This document shows, one piece after another, positions 22,961 to 55,128 of a DNA stretch of 64,000 nt. The translations under genes were made by a program, and so were the position numbers. The DNA lies in contig NC_057867.1 of the NCBI RefSeq assembly GCF_019393635.1, forward strand, positions 66,715,492 through 66,779,491, written 5' to 3'. Under the pieces are notes generated by a model. The model did no database searches. It worked only from the letters and a program-made list of their open reading frames with translations, and was not told where the DNA came from. Position 1 is the stretch's first letter. Each line of letters starts with the position of its first letter. Origin of the DNA: Dromiciops gliroides (taxonomy: Eukaryota; Chordata; Mammalia; Microbiotheria; Microbiotheriidae).

Positions 22961-23750
22961 ATAGGTTCCTAATTTAGTGTTCATCTTATAGATCTGTTAA
23001 TAGGATTATCTCCATAATATTTAAACTGGTTTTCATTACAGGAATTAGTTAACTTAGGGAACTTCTGCAAATGACTTGCAACCAGGGAAGCAGATCTACT
23101 AGGAGGAAAACCTCTCCAGAACCGCCCTGGGAATAAGGCCTATTCCAGAATCTCCAAGAGAAAATGTGACCAAGGACTAGAAGGCTACATGAGACAGCTA
23201 AGATCCAAGATGAAATACACTTATGAAATGGACATTTGGAGTGAGTCATCAGGAGGAATAAGCTGGATCAGAGACTTGATGTTATTTAATATTGATGATC
23301 ATAGTTATATTACTCTTGGTTTACTGTTGTTTTCAATACTTTCCAATATTAATGTCTTCCCATAGGAATGTATGCATAAAGCCAGTTGAAAATACGCCCA
23401 GGGCAGAGCTAGATATAATTTATAAGTAATCAAAGATGGGTATTGCAGACCTCTCTGTGCTCAAAACAAGGGACTATTATGGGACTTTTTGATTTCCTCT
23501 TATTCATCCTGAATCTTTTGATTAATAATAACCTCACTTGACTAAAACCTATCCCATGGGATATAAAAATTTACTTAAAAGCCTTAAGTATTCCTTAGAT
23601 AGGAAGCCAGAGGAATATTCTCAACTGTCCCTGAATCCTAGGCAACATGTAAGTCTTCTTTTTTAATTAGCTGATTTGTGAATCCTCTAAATGTGGTTTA
23701 ATCTGTAACCTGCTTTAGTGTACCTATTGTTTGATGAAGTTTGTTTCTTT
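22961..23750. other. No feature recognised
   Basis: Ordinary-looking spacer without coding or repeat evidence. Confidence 0.4.
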
Positions 23751-23753
23751 GTT

Positions 23754-23909
23754 TTTAATTTTTGGGTTTGTTTGCTGGGCAGTTAGGGTTAAGTGACTTG
23801 CCCAAGGTCACGCAGCTAATAAGTGTCAAGTGTCTGAGACTGGATTTGAACTCAGGTTCTCCTGAATCCAGGGCCTATGCTTTATCCACTGCACCACCTA
23901 GCTGCCTCT
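23754..23909 (-). mobile_element. Short SINE, subfamily A, diverged
   Basis: Body with several changes (CACGCAGCTAATAAG). Duplication GATGAAGTTTGTTTCTTT on both sides. Last young SINE before a 9.3 kb gap. Confidence 0.94.
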
Positions 23910-24339
23910 GTGATGAAGTTTGTTTCTTTAGGGCATGCATAAGATTCCGACTCTGTTTGACTCAATTTGTTCACCTTTTATGACTTTGAAGGAAGTATGG
24001 GATCAGGGATCTACTTCTCTTTTAGTTTTATGGCCTAAGAGGAATGTACACATTGCAATGTTAAAAACAATGACTTCTCTGTCACTCTGACTTCATTTTG
24101 TCTGAAAGAAGCCTGGTTAGAATCCTAATGAGTGTTCAGATTTTCTCTGAGGCCTGAACCTATGCTTGAGAATAATAAAGCCTAGCTTTTTACCTTCATA
24201 ATTTCTGCCTTGTGATAAAAATATATTTGGCAGCAGTTACCTAATATATGAACTCAAGGGGGAAACATTTCTTCCATAAATATATCACAAATTATTAAAT
24301 GTATTTAAGTTAATGTTCACTGGAATTTTTTATTAGTTT

Positions 24340-24760
24340 TTATTTTTTACTTTTTTCAATATTTCAAGAATCTGCGATTTTTGTCAATGTGACAAATCTG
24401 CCAACACATTTCACAGTCCTACTTCAATGCAGTAGGGAAGGTCTATGGGAGTTTCTATGATTAAAAACAAAATCCATCACCCTACAGACAAGGTGGTAAT
24501 GAAGCTCACTAAACTTAGCTAAGCTGGTTCTTGCCAATCTGGAGATGAGCCTCTTTTGGCTCGGACAGGCTCGTACTTGGACAACAGACATACAGAGCAT
24601 GATTAGCCCCATCATCAAAGTCTTTCCAACTTGGTAGAACCTGCCAGGACTTGTGTTCTGCTGGCAGTCTTTGGGGATCCACGATCGAAACCCCACAAGA
24701 AGACACCAGAACAGAACCTCTATTGCCATGCATTAAAAAATAAGACAAAACACTATCCCA
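24340..24760 (-). other. Unclassified block with two overlapping minus-strand frames
   Basis: Higher GC than its surroundings, with overlapping minus-strand frames of 101 and 84 codons. It matches no repeat family or gene I recognise. Could be an old repeat, a pseudogene or a conserved non-coding element. Confidence 0.3.
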
Positions 24761-25011
24761 ATCTACCATATGATTCTTGGTTTTGTTTAATTTTTCTCTC
24801 TCAACCTCCTAACATTCCTCAGTTATTGTGTTATTACTGTAGATTCTAAGCACATTAGATCTCTTCTCTCTTGGGTTCCAAATGGTGATAGACAAGAAAA
24901 TTTGGTACTTTGACAATCTACCCTTAATTCAACTGAAAATTTGGTGCTCAAATGGACAATAGAGGCAACAAGAGCGAGAAATTAGTTGTGGTAGAAAGAG
25001 CACTGACTGTT

Positions 25012-25200
25012 CATAGATTCATAGCTGAAACCAACCCTTAGAGGTCATCTAATCCAACCATCTTCTTTTACAGATGAGGACACTTGGGCTCAGAGAAGTT
25101 GTCGGAGTCCATCCCAGGTCACACATATAAGAAGTGTCAGAGTCAGAATTCAAACCCAGGTCCTCTGACTGTAAATTCAGGGCCCTTATTCTAAAAGTCA
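25012..25200 (-). mobile_element. MIR/THER-type SINE
   Basis: Reversed: AGGTCATCTAATCCAACCATC, TTTACAGATGAGGACAC, CAGGTCACACATATAAG, AACCCAGGTCCTCTGACT. Confidence 0.8.
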
Positions 25201-25616
25201 GGCTGATTCTAGGCTGAGCTCTGCTCTTATACTGGGTAGATAAAAATAAGGTTCACCATTTCTTATATACATTCTGCTGTTCAACTTGACCAGTGGAGGA
25301 ATCCTCACTCAGGAAATCCCACCTCTTTCCCTGCCCCTCTTCATTAGTCAGGGCCTACCTAACCCTGATGATACTCTAAAGGCACCTGAGGAATGGTGTC
25401 AACAATTGGGTAAAGCACCATGACCCCGTTAAGAATTCAACAGTCCAGTGTAGCCATTCAACCAGCTGGCACTGGCTCAGGCAACCTGACAGACTCAAAG
25501 CTGACTGCATCTCCAGAGACAAAAGAACTGGAGGCCAAGATGCCTACACAAACAAATCTGAGAAACCTTGGTGGATGCAGATGTGAGAACAACCACACTT
25601 ATACCGTATTTGCATA

Positions 25617-25760
25617 TGAATGAATGAAAAAGCATTTATTCAGTTCTTACTGTATGCAATGCACTGCGCTAAGTGCTGGGGATACAAATACAAAGTTGAG
25701 ACAGTTCCTGCTCTCAAGCTCACATTCTAATAGGAGTAGATAACACATATAGGAAGCTTC
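25617..25760 (-). mobile_element. L2 LINE 3' end
   Basis: Reversed L2 tail: TGAATGAATGAAAAAGCATT, TGCAATGCACTGCGCTAAGT, GCTGGGGATACAAATACAAA, then CTCAAGCTCACATTCTAAT. Confidence 0.82.
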
Positions 25761-25939
25761 TGCTGTACATTAGATGGAAAGGCCCAATGGTCGGTCCTTA
25801 GGGTGAAGCGGGGAAATCAGGAGGAATCCATCTTCTTTGTCATGCTATTTCTGTTGATAAAACCAGTTTCTCATGTCGAACCATTTGTCAGTGCCAAGAA
25901 CTTTGCTAAGTGCACCCTGGGTAGTATTAACTTACGAAC

Positions 25940-26052
25940 AATCCAACAAAACATTTAAAAGTAGCTACTATATGCAAGGCACTATGCTAGGCCTTAGGGA
26001 TACAAAGACAAAAGGTGAGAAATAGTACCTGCCCTCAAGGAGCTTACATGAT
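25940..26052 (-). mobile_element. L2 LINE 3' end
   Basis: CTACTATATGCAAGGCACTA, TGCTAGGCCTTAGGGATACA, CCTGCCCTCAAGGAGCTTAC. Confidence 0.8.
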
Positions 26053-26215
26053 AGCACCATACACATAGAGCTGGAAGGAACCTTAGAGATCAATGAAGCC
26101 CACCTCTTCCTTTCACCAATGGGAAAACTAAACCCCTCAGGGTAAAGTGGCCTCTCCAAAGTCACACAGGTTAACAAGTGGCAGAGCTGAGACTTTTTTC
26201 AGCCTTATTAAAACA
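26053..26215 (-). mobile_element. MIR/THER-type SINE
   Basis: AGCTGGAAGGAACCTTAGAG, CCAATGGGAAAACTAAAC, GTCACACAGGTTAACAAGTG. Abuts the L2 end without a gap. Confidence 0.78.
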
Positions 26216-26264
26216 CCCACAACATCATTATGATATTCTTATTTGTGTATAATGTTTGTTTTGT

Positions 26265-26572
26265 ACAGAGGTGGAGGATAAAGCACTGGATCTGTAAAAA
26301 CAAAAGATGTTTATTTTTCAAAAGAAAAGAAAAAGCACTGGATTTGGAATGAGAGGACATAGGTTTAGATCTCAGTCCTGTCCCTTGCTATCTGTGTGAC
26401 CTTAGACAAGTCACAGTACCTGACATATAGCAGGCGCTTAATAAATGATTACTGAATTAAGTTGAACTTCATCAATCTGGACCTTCTTCATTTATGTAAT
26501 GGGGGTGGGAGGAATTGGAATAGACTGGCTGCTAAGGTACCTTCCGGCTCTAAATCTATGATCCCACAAGGG
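26265..26572 (+). mobile_element. MIR/THER SINE with an embedded L2-tail-like piece
   Basis: GCACTGGATTTGGAATGAGAG, TATCTGTGTGACCTTAGAC, then an L2-like tail (GCAGGCGCTTAATAAATGAT) at about 26421-26460, then the SINE 3' part (CCTTCCGGCTCTAAATCTATG). Confidence 0.7.
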
Positions 26573-26574
26573 GT

Positions 26575-27480
26575 GGGATGTATTAGGTAAGTAAAACCAT
26601 GGATCTTTCAATAGGCTCAATGTTCATGGCCTAGAATAAGCTACTGTGATTCTAATAACTGAAATATTCAATTTGGCCCATGAGGGAATCCCCTACCCAG
26701 GTATCTCTTCTCCTCTCCTCTCCTTCATTGGTCAAGGGCCACTTAACTGATGGAATATACTATAAGCACATCATGAACTGTGTCAACAAGTGAGGAAAGC
26801 ATAATATTTAAGTACTGTCAGCCAGGTGACCTATACAAACTCAGCTCCAGAGAAGTCATTTAGCAGGCCATCACTGGCCTGTGTGGCTGCTCCGAGATTA
26901 CAGTTGTAGACCGAGAACCATTAGCCTAGACATCAAAGTATCCAATTTCACACCACCCAAATAACATCCTCCCAGCGTCACATGGTAATAATTATCGTCA
27001 TGGTGTAGAGCCATCCTTACTGTATTGATAACCTTCCAATACCACATGAGAAACAGAAATACTGAATGTCCTTAATGCTTTTGGGATTCAGAGTGAATCT
27101 GTTTGGCACTTTTCATATGAAAAATCAAAATAAGAGTTAATGAATTGAGATTTGCTGTGTGGACTTAATTAGCTTCACATATCTGGAAAATGAAGGGGTT
27201 ATTCTAGATATGTCGAGGTCTCTTTTAGCTCAAAAATGCCACTATCCTCTAAACTTATACTTTCTACTATGTTTCACTTAGAATGAGATAGCTAGGCTTG
27301 GAACAACATCTACAAAATTTCATTACAGATAGGAAGACTTGCCAAATGGAAGGCATGAAGAACCTTGCTGAGTACCACCCAGTCAAAGGGTCATCTTCAT
27401 TTCATCCATGAATCACAGTTGCACATAGTACATGGCTAAGATCTCCAAAGCAAGTTCTTGCTAAAAGAGTAAAGGATCAG
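26575..27480. other. Mostly unrecognised; one THER-like tail
   Basis: TATCTGGAAAATGAAGGGGT and GGTCTCTTTTAGCTC at 27180-27240 look like a worn MIR/THER 3' end. The rest is unassigned. Confidence 0.4.
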
Positions 27481-27489
27481 TAAAATACA

Positions 27490-27960
27490 AAAACAGAAAC
27501 AAAATGGGTTGCCATTAATTAAGGAAATGTCCGAACAAATTATGGTATATTAATATAACAGATTATTGGACCATCAGAAATTACAAATAGGAAGAATTCA
27601 TAGAAAACATGGGAAGACTTGTATGAACTGGTGCAAAACAAAGCAGAACCAGGAAAATATACACACAATGACAAGAACGTAAACACAAACAACATTAAAA
27701 GGCATCAGAACTCAGATTCAATGTACCCACCAATCTTGGCTCCAAAGAACAAGGGTAAAACACACTTCCCTTCCCTCCACAGAGGGAAGAGTGGCAGAGT
27801 ACTGAATGTGCCACTACATGCTGTTCCCAAGTCAACTGGTTTTGCTTAACTGTTTTCGGTTGTTACAAGGGAGGTTTCTATGGGGGGTTGAGGTATAATG
27901 AGAAGTTACTGATGCAAAACAAAAACTTTATTTTTAAAAAGTCATACTATTAGATATTTT
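27490..27960 (+). mobile_element. Old LINE-1 3' UTR fragment
   Basis: GGTATATTAATATAACAG, GGAAGACTTGTATGAACTGG, AGAACCAGGAAAATATAC, then TTGCTTAACTGTTTTCGG and the end AAACAAAAACTTTATTT. It is a marsupial L1 family distinct from the younger copies. Confidence 0.7.
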
Positions 27961-28630
27961 AACAATATATAGCATATGGAATTCTTCATATCCTTGTATA
28001 ACATTGCACAATATATTGTTTCTGAAATCCAAGGGCTATAGAAAAGCCTGTATTACATATAGATTTCATTACATAGCCAAACATGAATTACAAAGACAAT
28101 TAGATATTTACTGAAAGCAGAACTCAGGCCTTACTACTTGACTAACTTGGAAGCAGAGAATGTGTGAGCTGCTTGGGACCCTTTGGGTTCCCATGTCCAC
28201 AGCTTTCACTTTGTCACAACATAAATGTTTTAGTTACACAAATATGGGCACAAAGGATGCCCCATCCTGCACCAGGCCATTCTTCTCTTAGTGACCTATA
28301 CAATCCCTGTAACTTCAAATACTAGTTTGAGTGGGACCCCAGCAATCAAGGCAGCCAGGTTTTGCTACTCTATGCTGGGGCTCTCCTCAACTCCTCTTAC
28401 CGTCTGTTTAGCTTCTCCTTTGCTCCTGGCTCCACAAATACTAGTTACCTCCTCTCCAATTTCTAGCCCCAGAGCAACTGGCCCACGGAGGGATTACACT
28501 GAACTTCAGTTGACAGCATTCCAACTCTTTCCCAGTTGTGGTGCATCAGATGACTCTGGTCTATTTAAAACTTCTGATATTTTACACCCAAGTCCTTATC
28601 CTCTACACAAAGAATTTCTTCAAATCAAAG
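27961..28630. other. No feature recognised
   Basis: 28290-28640 holds an open plus-strand frame (139 codons) with no family signal. It ends in the MIR below and is probably chance. Confidence 0.35.
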
Positions 28631-28633
28631 TCT

Positions 28634-28760
28634 TCATTTTTACAGACAAGGAAACTGACACCCAGACATTAAAGGTCACACAACTAGTTAATGGCAGAGC
28701 CAAAAAATGAAACCTAGATCTACTAATTCCTGGTCCACTGATCTCTCTACTACAATGATT
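28634..28760 (-). mobile_element. MIR SINE fragment
   Basis: TTTACAGACAAGGAAACTGA, GTCACACAACTAGTTAATGG, ATCTACTAATTCCTGGTCCA. Confidence 0.75.
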
Positions 28761-29409
28761 AATAATAGTAATAACAAGAACAAGAACAAGAACAACAAGA
28801 ACAACAATAAATATACAATTGTCTATTTATATAGATTCATATACACAGGCAGCAATCACTGGAACTGTTTCTGTGAGTATTGACTTTTAAAAAATCTGCT
28901 AATTACAAACTTTTAAAAGGAGACTACCTATCCACCATGATCTTGGAATACTGAGAGCAGAATTACAAGTTCCAACAATCTATAGTGGGATCTCCAAAGC
29001 AGAAGAAGGGAGAATGGAAGCAGTCATGAAGCAAAAGACCCTATACAGGGCTGATTGATCATAAAAGAGCAAGTCGTTTCACTCAAGCTGTCTTTAAATC
29101 TTGACTTTGTTAGCAAAGACTCAACCATGAATATTTACTTGAAGAGGACAAAACCAAAAACAATCATTGGCCTTCTCAGATATTCGGACTAATCCAATAG
29201 GCTGTTAAAAGAAAGACTAATTTTTCAGTTTCATGGGCATACTATAATATACTTAGAGACAATAAAGATATCAGAAACTATCAGGTTTGTTGTAATTTGG
29301 GTTACAAATTGCAAAGTCATCAGAATTTCAAAACTGGAATTCGTTTTATAAGTCTCTTAGAATCGGCTACTCGCCTTTCAAAAATTAAAAATCATTAAAA
29401 GCCCGCAAT

Positions 29410-31789
29410 TAAGATCGTAAAACAGTTTATTGAAATGTTAAACAAAAGCAACAACCCAGTCATTTGGTTATTTGGATAACTATAATGTATTCCTTTTAAA
29501 AGGATTAAAAGTAACATAAGGGATATCTAAACTGATCATGGAAAGCTAAGTTCAATCTAGTTAAGGCACTTTAGACGGAAGTCAATTTCAAAATCCAAAT
29601 CAAAGAAATGCTCAATTTTGAATACAGCAGTATATCTTTTCTCTACACACTAGTTCAACCTCTAAGGCATGTAACCTCTCTGTACAAGTAATATTCAAAT
29701 ACTTTTCTATGGTCAGACAGCTACAAGTTTCACTATTAGGAATCAGAGTATTAATTCAGTGGGTCCAACGTGAGCAACAACAGCTGATGAAGACACAAGA
29801 GAATGCACAAAAGCCAGGTTCCCGATGGACTAACACACAAAAGATGAAGCTACATTGAAGACTACCAAGGGCAACCATTCCCCTTAGGCAATGGCTTTTA
29901 AAAGCCACCTTTCCTCAGAGCCCTGGAGGTCCTTCAAAAAAAACAGCAATCACGAATGGCCTCACTCACACTTAAGGGCACAGAACCTTATATATATACA
30001 CACACTCTGGGGAAGGTGAACAACAGCTGGCAGTCAACAGACACAGGCAGGACTTCACTTTCAGTCTAGCACACTCGTCCACATTCCTCTCTCTCACCAT
30101 CATCATATTTACTTTTCTTATCATTACTGAAGACAATATCTATTTTGACCTAATGGGAAATAGGGAATTAAACTCTCGCTGAAAGTTAGTAACCACAGTG
30201 GAAACTTAAATAGGGAGTAAAATCATTTGAGTTACAACAGTTCATTTGCAAGCTGTTTTATCTATTATTTTCATTCATTGAAGAAAGTAAAGGATCAAAA
30301 CATTTTTATCTTATTCTTATACTTTGAGGGGTTTGGGGTAAAAAAATAATTCAATTTAGTTCAATAAGCGTCTATTAAGCGCCAACTATGAGTGAGGTGC
30401 TGGGAATCTGAATACAAAATGCCAACTGTCCCGGCCCTCAAAGAGCTTACACTTTACTTGGGGAAGAAAGAGAAAGGGGAAAATATGTGCCACAGGTTTT
30501 CAAGGGCACTTCATTTACACATGGAGGCAGCAACCAAGACAAACTAGATGCCCAATGTATGGCCCATGGGTAGATTTTTTTTTTAACAGAAATAAAATTG
30601 TTTTAATCTAATTAGCTAGGATACATTAAACTTAGCATAGTAGGGCCTGACCACCTGTTCACCCCAACCACTGGATAATTGACAGTCCCTAGGCATCATG
30701 CTTAGCATCAATTAGTAAGCGTAATTGAAGTTAAAAAAATTCATCGTGTAACCAAACATATTCATTCATGTACTACCTGTCACATACAAATTACTGATCA
30801 TGTGGTTTCCCATAAATCCTCATTAGTATCACTTTATTTAATCATCTTCCAAACACTTTGTCCTAAAGTGGACAAAGATTGAAGGAAATTTGTCCTAATC
30901 AGAAAGTGTTTAGGTTCATTCTGTGAGCTACTATGGTGACCCCCAAAGTCACTTCAAATCAGGATAATTTTTTTTTAATTAGGAAGTTGTATTAATTTAT
31001 TACTAAGCTGACATATTTTAAATGAGCTTTCTTGAATTAAAGAAAAATAGGGAAAAAAGGAATTCATCTGAAAGCTCTAAGTATAAGACTGCTTATTAGC
31101 ACCCACAGATAAGACTTTTTTTTATGTGACTTTTTTCATATCTAAAGCTACATAGCAATGTGCTTCAGGAGAAAAGACCTAAGCAAAATATCCAGTAGGG
31201 AGCCTTGGTCTATACAAATGGGGAGTGTGTTCTGTTTTTAGGAGGCAACACAGCACATCTGGTTTCTCAACCTAAAAGACAGATGTGCAAAGCATTAATT
31301 CCATGGGGAAGGGAAAAGGGAAACGGGTAGTGGACATTTATTATAGTTATCTGAAATTGCTGGATAGATAAAGATTGATCAAGATATCTCTTCATACTGG
31401 AGTAGAAAAATATTTTATCAGGTGACTAAAAATTAACAAAAAGGAATTCCTCAAATTAGACTCAAGTAGTACTACTAGAAGATTTTCTTTTATTCCCAAA
31501 ACATACTCTGTCTAAAAAACTCTGAATTCCACGAGGTTAAATGTTTTGTAAAGCTCACTGGGATGGGGAGGTTAACAACAGAAGGGAAATTTGTCCTAAC
31601 GCTGCATGGACTTTTAAAGCAAACTGCTTGTTAACATTAAGGCACTACACATCACTCTTTGGTTCAATTTTTTAACACAATCTCAATCCTTTTCAAGAGA
31701 GGTAATATGAACCATACACATCTTGCACTGTTCCAACACAATATATACAATTTCCAAGCTTTAATGTTCCAGCGTTGATTTGCTTCTTT
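29410..31789 (-). other. MAGT1: Probable MAGT1 3' untranslated region (end uncertain)
   Basis: Sequence after the MAGT1 stop has no young SINE. A candidate poly(A) signal on the minus strand (AATAAA) lies at 29426-29431 in an AT-rich setting. Other candidates lie near 31337 and 30834, so the end is a guess. An old L2-like piece at 30355-30470 would fall inside the transcript if the distal signal is used. Confidence 0.45.
30355..30475 (-). mobile_element. L2 LINE 3' end
   Basis: TCAATAAGCGTCTATTAAGC, GAGGTGCTGGGAATCTGAAT, GGCCCTCAAAGAGCTTACAC. On the same strand as MAGT1, perhaps inside its 3' UTR. Confidence 0.72.
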
Positions 31790-53018
<21,229 letters not shown>

Positions 53019-53300
53019 GGCTGCTCCGCTCCGCTCCGCTCCTAGCCCCAACCAGCCCGAGTGAAACTTTCCTCTGCCGGGGATGTAGACGGGGCGGGAG
53101 TAGGAAACGGCCCACCCGGGCGCGTTCGTTCATTGGTGTAAGTCACAAAAGACGCCCCGCCTTCTCCCTTCTCGTTTAAACCCGCAACCCCGACTTCTGG
53201 ACAAAAGGGTTTTTATTTCTGATTGGTCGGTTTCCGTTGGTCTGCAGTCTTGAGCAAAATGATCTGGAGTTTTCTGATTGGTCCTTTTGATACTGTCTCT
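53019..53300 (-). promoter_or_regulatory. MAGT1: MAGT1 promoter region with three CCAAT boxes
   Basis: GC-rich DNA around and above the MAGT1 start with no TATA box. Three ATTGG cores (CCAAT on the MAGT1 strand) lie at 53132-53136, 53222-53226 and 53277-53281, two of them in the strong NF-Y form GATTGGTC. The flanking exon 1 and intron 1 DNA to about 52560 is CpG-dense. Transcription start was not determined. Confidence 0.7.
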
Positions 53301-53384
53301 GGGAGATGCTACCCGGAGACATCCAAATGTAGATAAATGTATCGACTCGGCTGCATACTTGAACAGCCTGGAAACAAGTAATAT

Positions 53385-53570
53385 GTGCCCTCCCCCTGTA
53401 AATCACTTTGTATCTCTTTTGTATTCAGTTTTCGATGTGATTTTTGTTTCTCTCCCTCGGGAGAATGGACATTTCTCAAGGACGGGGACTGTCCTTTCCT
53501 TCTTGTCTTCACCTTCCCAGAACCCTCCACGGTGCCTGGCCCTTAGTAAGGATTTGTTGAATTAAACTGC
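53385..53570 (+). mobile_element. L2 LINE 3' end between the two promoters
   Basis: TTTCTCAAGGACGGGGACTG, CACGGTGCCTGGCCCTTAGT, AAGGATTTGTTGAATTAAA. An old L2 tail, only about 100 bases above the outermost CCAAT box. Confidence 0.75.
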
Positions 53571-54814
53571 ACATGCGTAAAATATCGATATGCAGCCTGA
53601 GACGATATCCGCAAAGACGATATTCTGTTCATAAAATCATAAGGCTTTCTCCCCCGTCTTCCAGAAATTAAAAACTGCCCGATTTTTACCTCTTCAATTA
53701 GGTAACAGCACAATTTAGACTTTTTTCGGTCCCAAGAGTTTTTCGAATAAATATTACAAAAAGAGACAAAGAAAAAAGGCATGAGAGTAATGAATCGTTA
53801 TCATTTTTTTTAAAATTGCAATAAGTATAATAAAAACCAGAATCTATCAACCTTATAGGCTCGGTGGAGAGGGGCAGCAAGGTGGGGGAAGTTGGAGAGG
53901 AACAGACGGTAGGGAGGGTGGAATAGGGTGGGGTGGACAGAGAGAGAGAAGAAGAAAAGAAAAAGCTTTTGTTTTTATTAATCTTGCTTATTTATTTGCC
54001 TGTCAATTGATTTCTAGGCCCTCTATGACAGCACTTTGGAGGCCTTAAATTATGCAGGTTACATAATCAAAGCTTTCTCACCCCCCCCCCCTTTTCCTTT
54101 TCAAAACAACGGTTGCAGGAAAATTAATTTGAGGCTCAAGATCTTTCTTCCCATCCCAATACCCCCACAAGATTATGTTTAGTGTTCAATCAACAGTTAA
54201 GTCATCTAAAGTAAGAAGAATATGCCAATTAATTTCCGATATCTAAATTAACATTTGGGAGTTGGAGGAGAAGGTCAGAAATTTCCCTTTTTCTAATAAG
54301 TTGTATCTAGTGATTTTATGGAGCGTATGACAGTATCTTCTTCAGATCCTTCCCCCCAAATTACAAGAATTTAGATATGTTAGTGTCGTCCACTTTTTGG
54401 TTCTTTACCCTGTCATATAAAAAAAATGAGTACTGACACATAACATTATTGTAATGAGCGGGATAGGGACAGAAAGACAGGAAAGAAAGCAAATAGCCCT
54501 GCATTACCAAAGAGTGGGAAGGGGGAGGGGACAAACCCCGTGTCTCAGAAGTGGGATTCGACTCCACGCCTCTATGCAGAGGCCACAACACCCCATTTTG
54601 GGAAAGGACAGACGTCACCTTGAATCTGACTGCACTGCAGCAAAAACTATCTGATTACATCATTGAAAGGGGAGAAGGGCTGTACGTAAATTTCCAGATC
54701 AGAGTCAGAGCCGAGATCACGTTTCTTGTTTAGGAATACAATTTTCAATAGTCCCTAACGACACCCTGCCCCTGCCCCTGTCCCCGCCTCCATCCTATCG
54801 GAAATTCAAGGGCG
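53571..54814. other. Intergenic DNA between MAGT1 and COX7B
   Basis: No repeat or gene recognised. Contains GGTGGGGTGGACAG-type purine tracts near 53880-53960 and a C11 run near 54082. Confidence 0.4.
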
Positions 54815-55088
54815 CTTCATTGGTAAATTCACGATCAATGGTCTTTTTTTTTTTCTTTGCTCGTTTCGTAAACTACATTTCCCAGATATCGTTTCTCACT
54901 TCCTCTGCAGTAAGAAGTCCTGCAGTTCCGACGAGAAATCACAGATATCGCGAGAGTTACTGTCCCCCTTTAGTGAGCGCCCCAGACGGCCATTTTGTTT
55001 CTTTTGACTTCTTGCAAGGACGAAGCAACGCGCTTGGCGCGCTGTCGACAACCTGAGTCCCCTGTGGTTTCTTCTTGCTCTTTTGGCG
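54815..55088 (+). promoter_or_regulatory. COX7B: COX7B promoter and 5' untranslated region
   Basis: TATA-less promoter. Visible sites: ACTACATTTCCCAG (ZNF143-type) at 54872-54885, an ETS/GABP-like CACTTCCT at 54898-54905, a CGCGAGA core (Kaiso/ZBTB33-like) near 54949, and CGGCCATTTT (YY1-type) at 54987-54996. The YY1 site commonly sits at or just after the start of transcription, which suggests a start near 54980-55030. This set is typical of nuclear genes for respiratory subunits. Confidence 0.65.
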
Positions 55089-55128
55089 ATGTTCCCTCTG
55101 TTTAGGAGGGCCTTGAGCCGCTTTTCGG
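55089..55128 (+). CDS. COX7B: COX7B exon 1 (presequence)
   Basis: 13 codons (MFPLFRRALSRFS) plus one base of a split Val codon, then donor GTAAGC. The arginines and lack of acidic residues fit a mitochondrial presequence. Confidence 0.95.

Noticed and set aside
28291-28710. 139-codon plus-strand frame as a possible gene
   Set aside because: It has no family signal, no flanking splice or promoter evidence, and its end lies in a reversed MIR copy.
1-31789. ATRX 5' end, expected on this side of MAGT1 in human order
   Set aside because: No ATRX-like coding sequence or second CpG island was found; it probably lies beyond the window.
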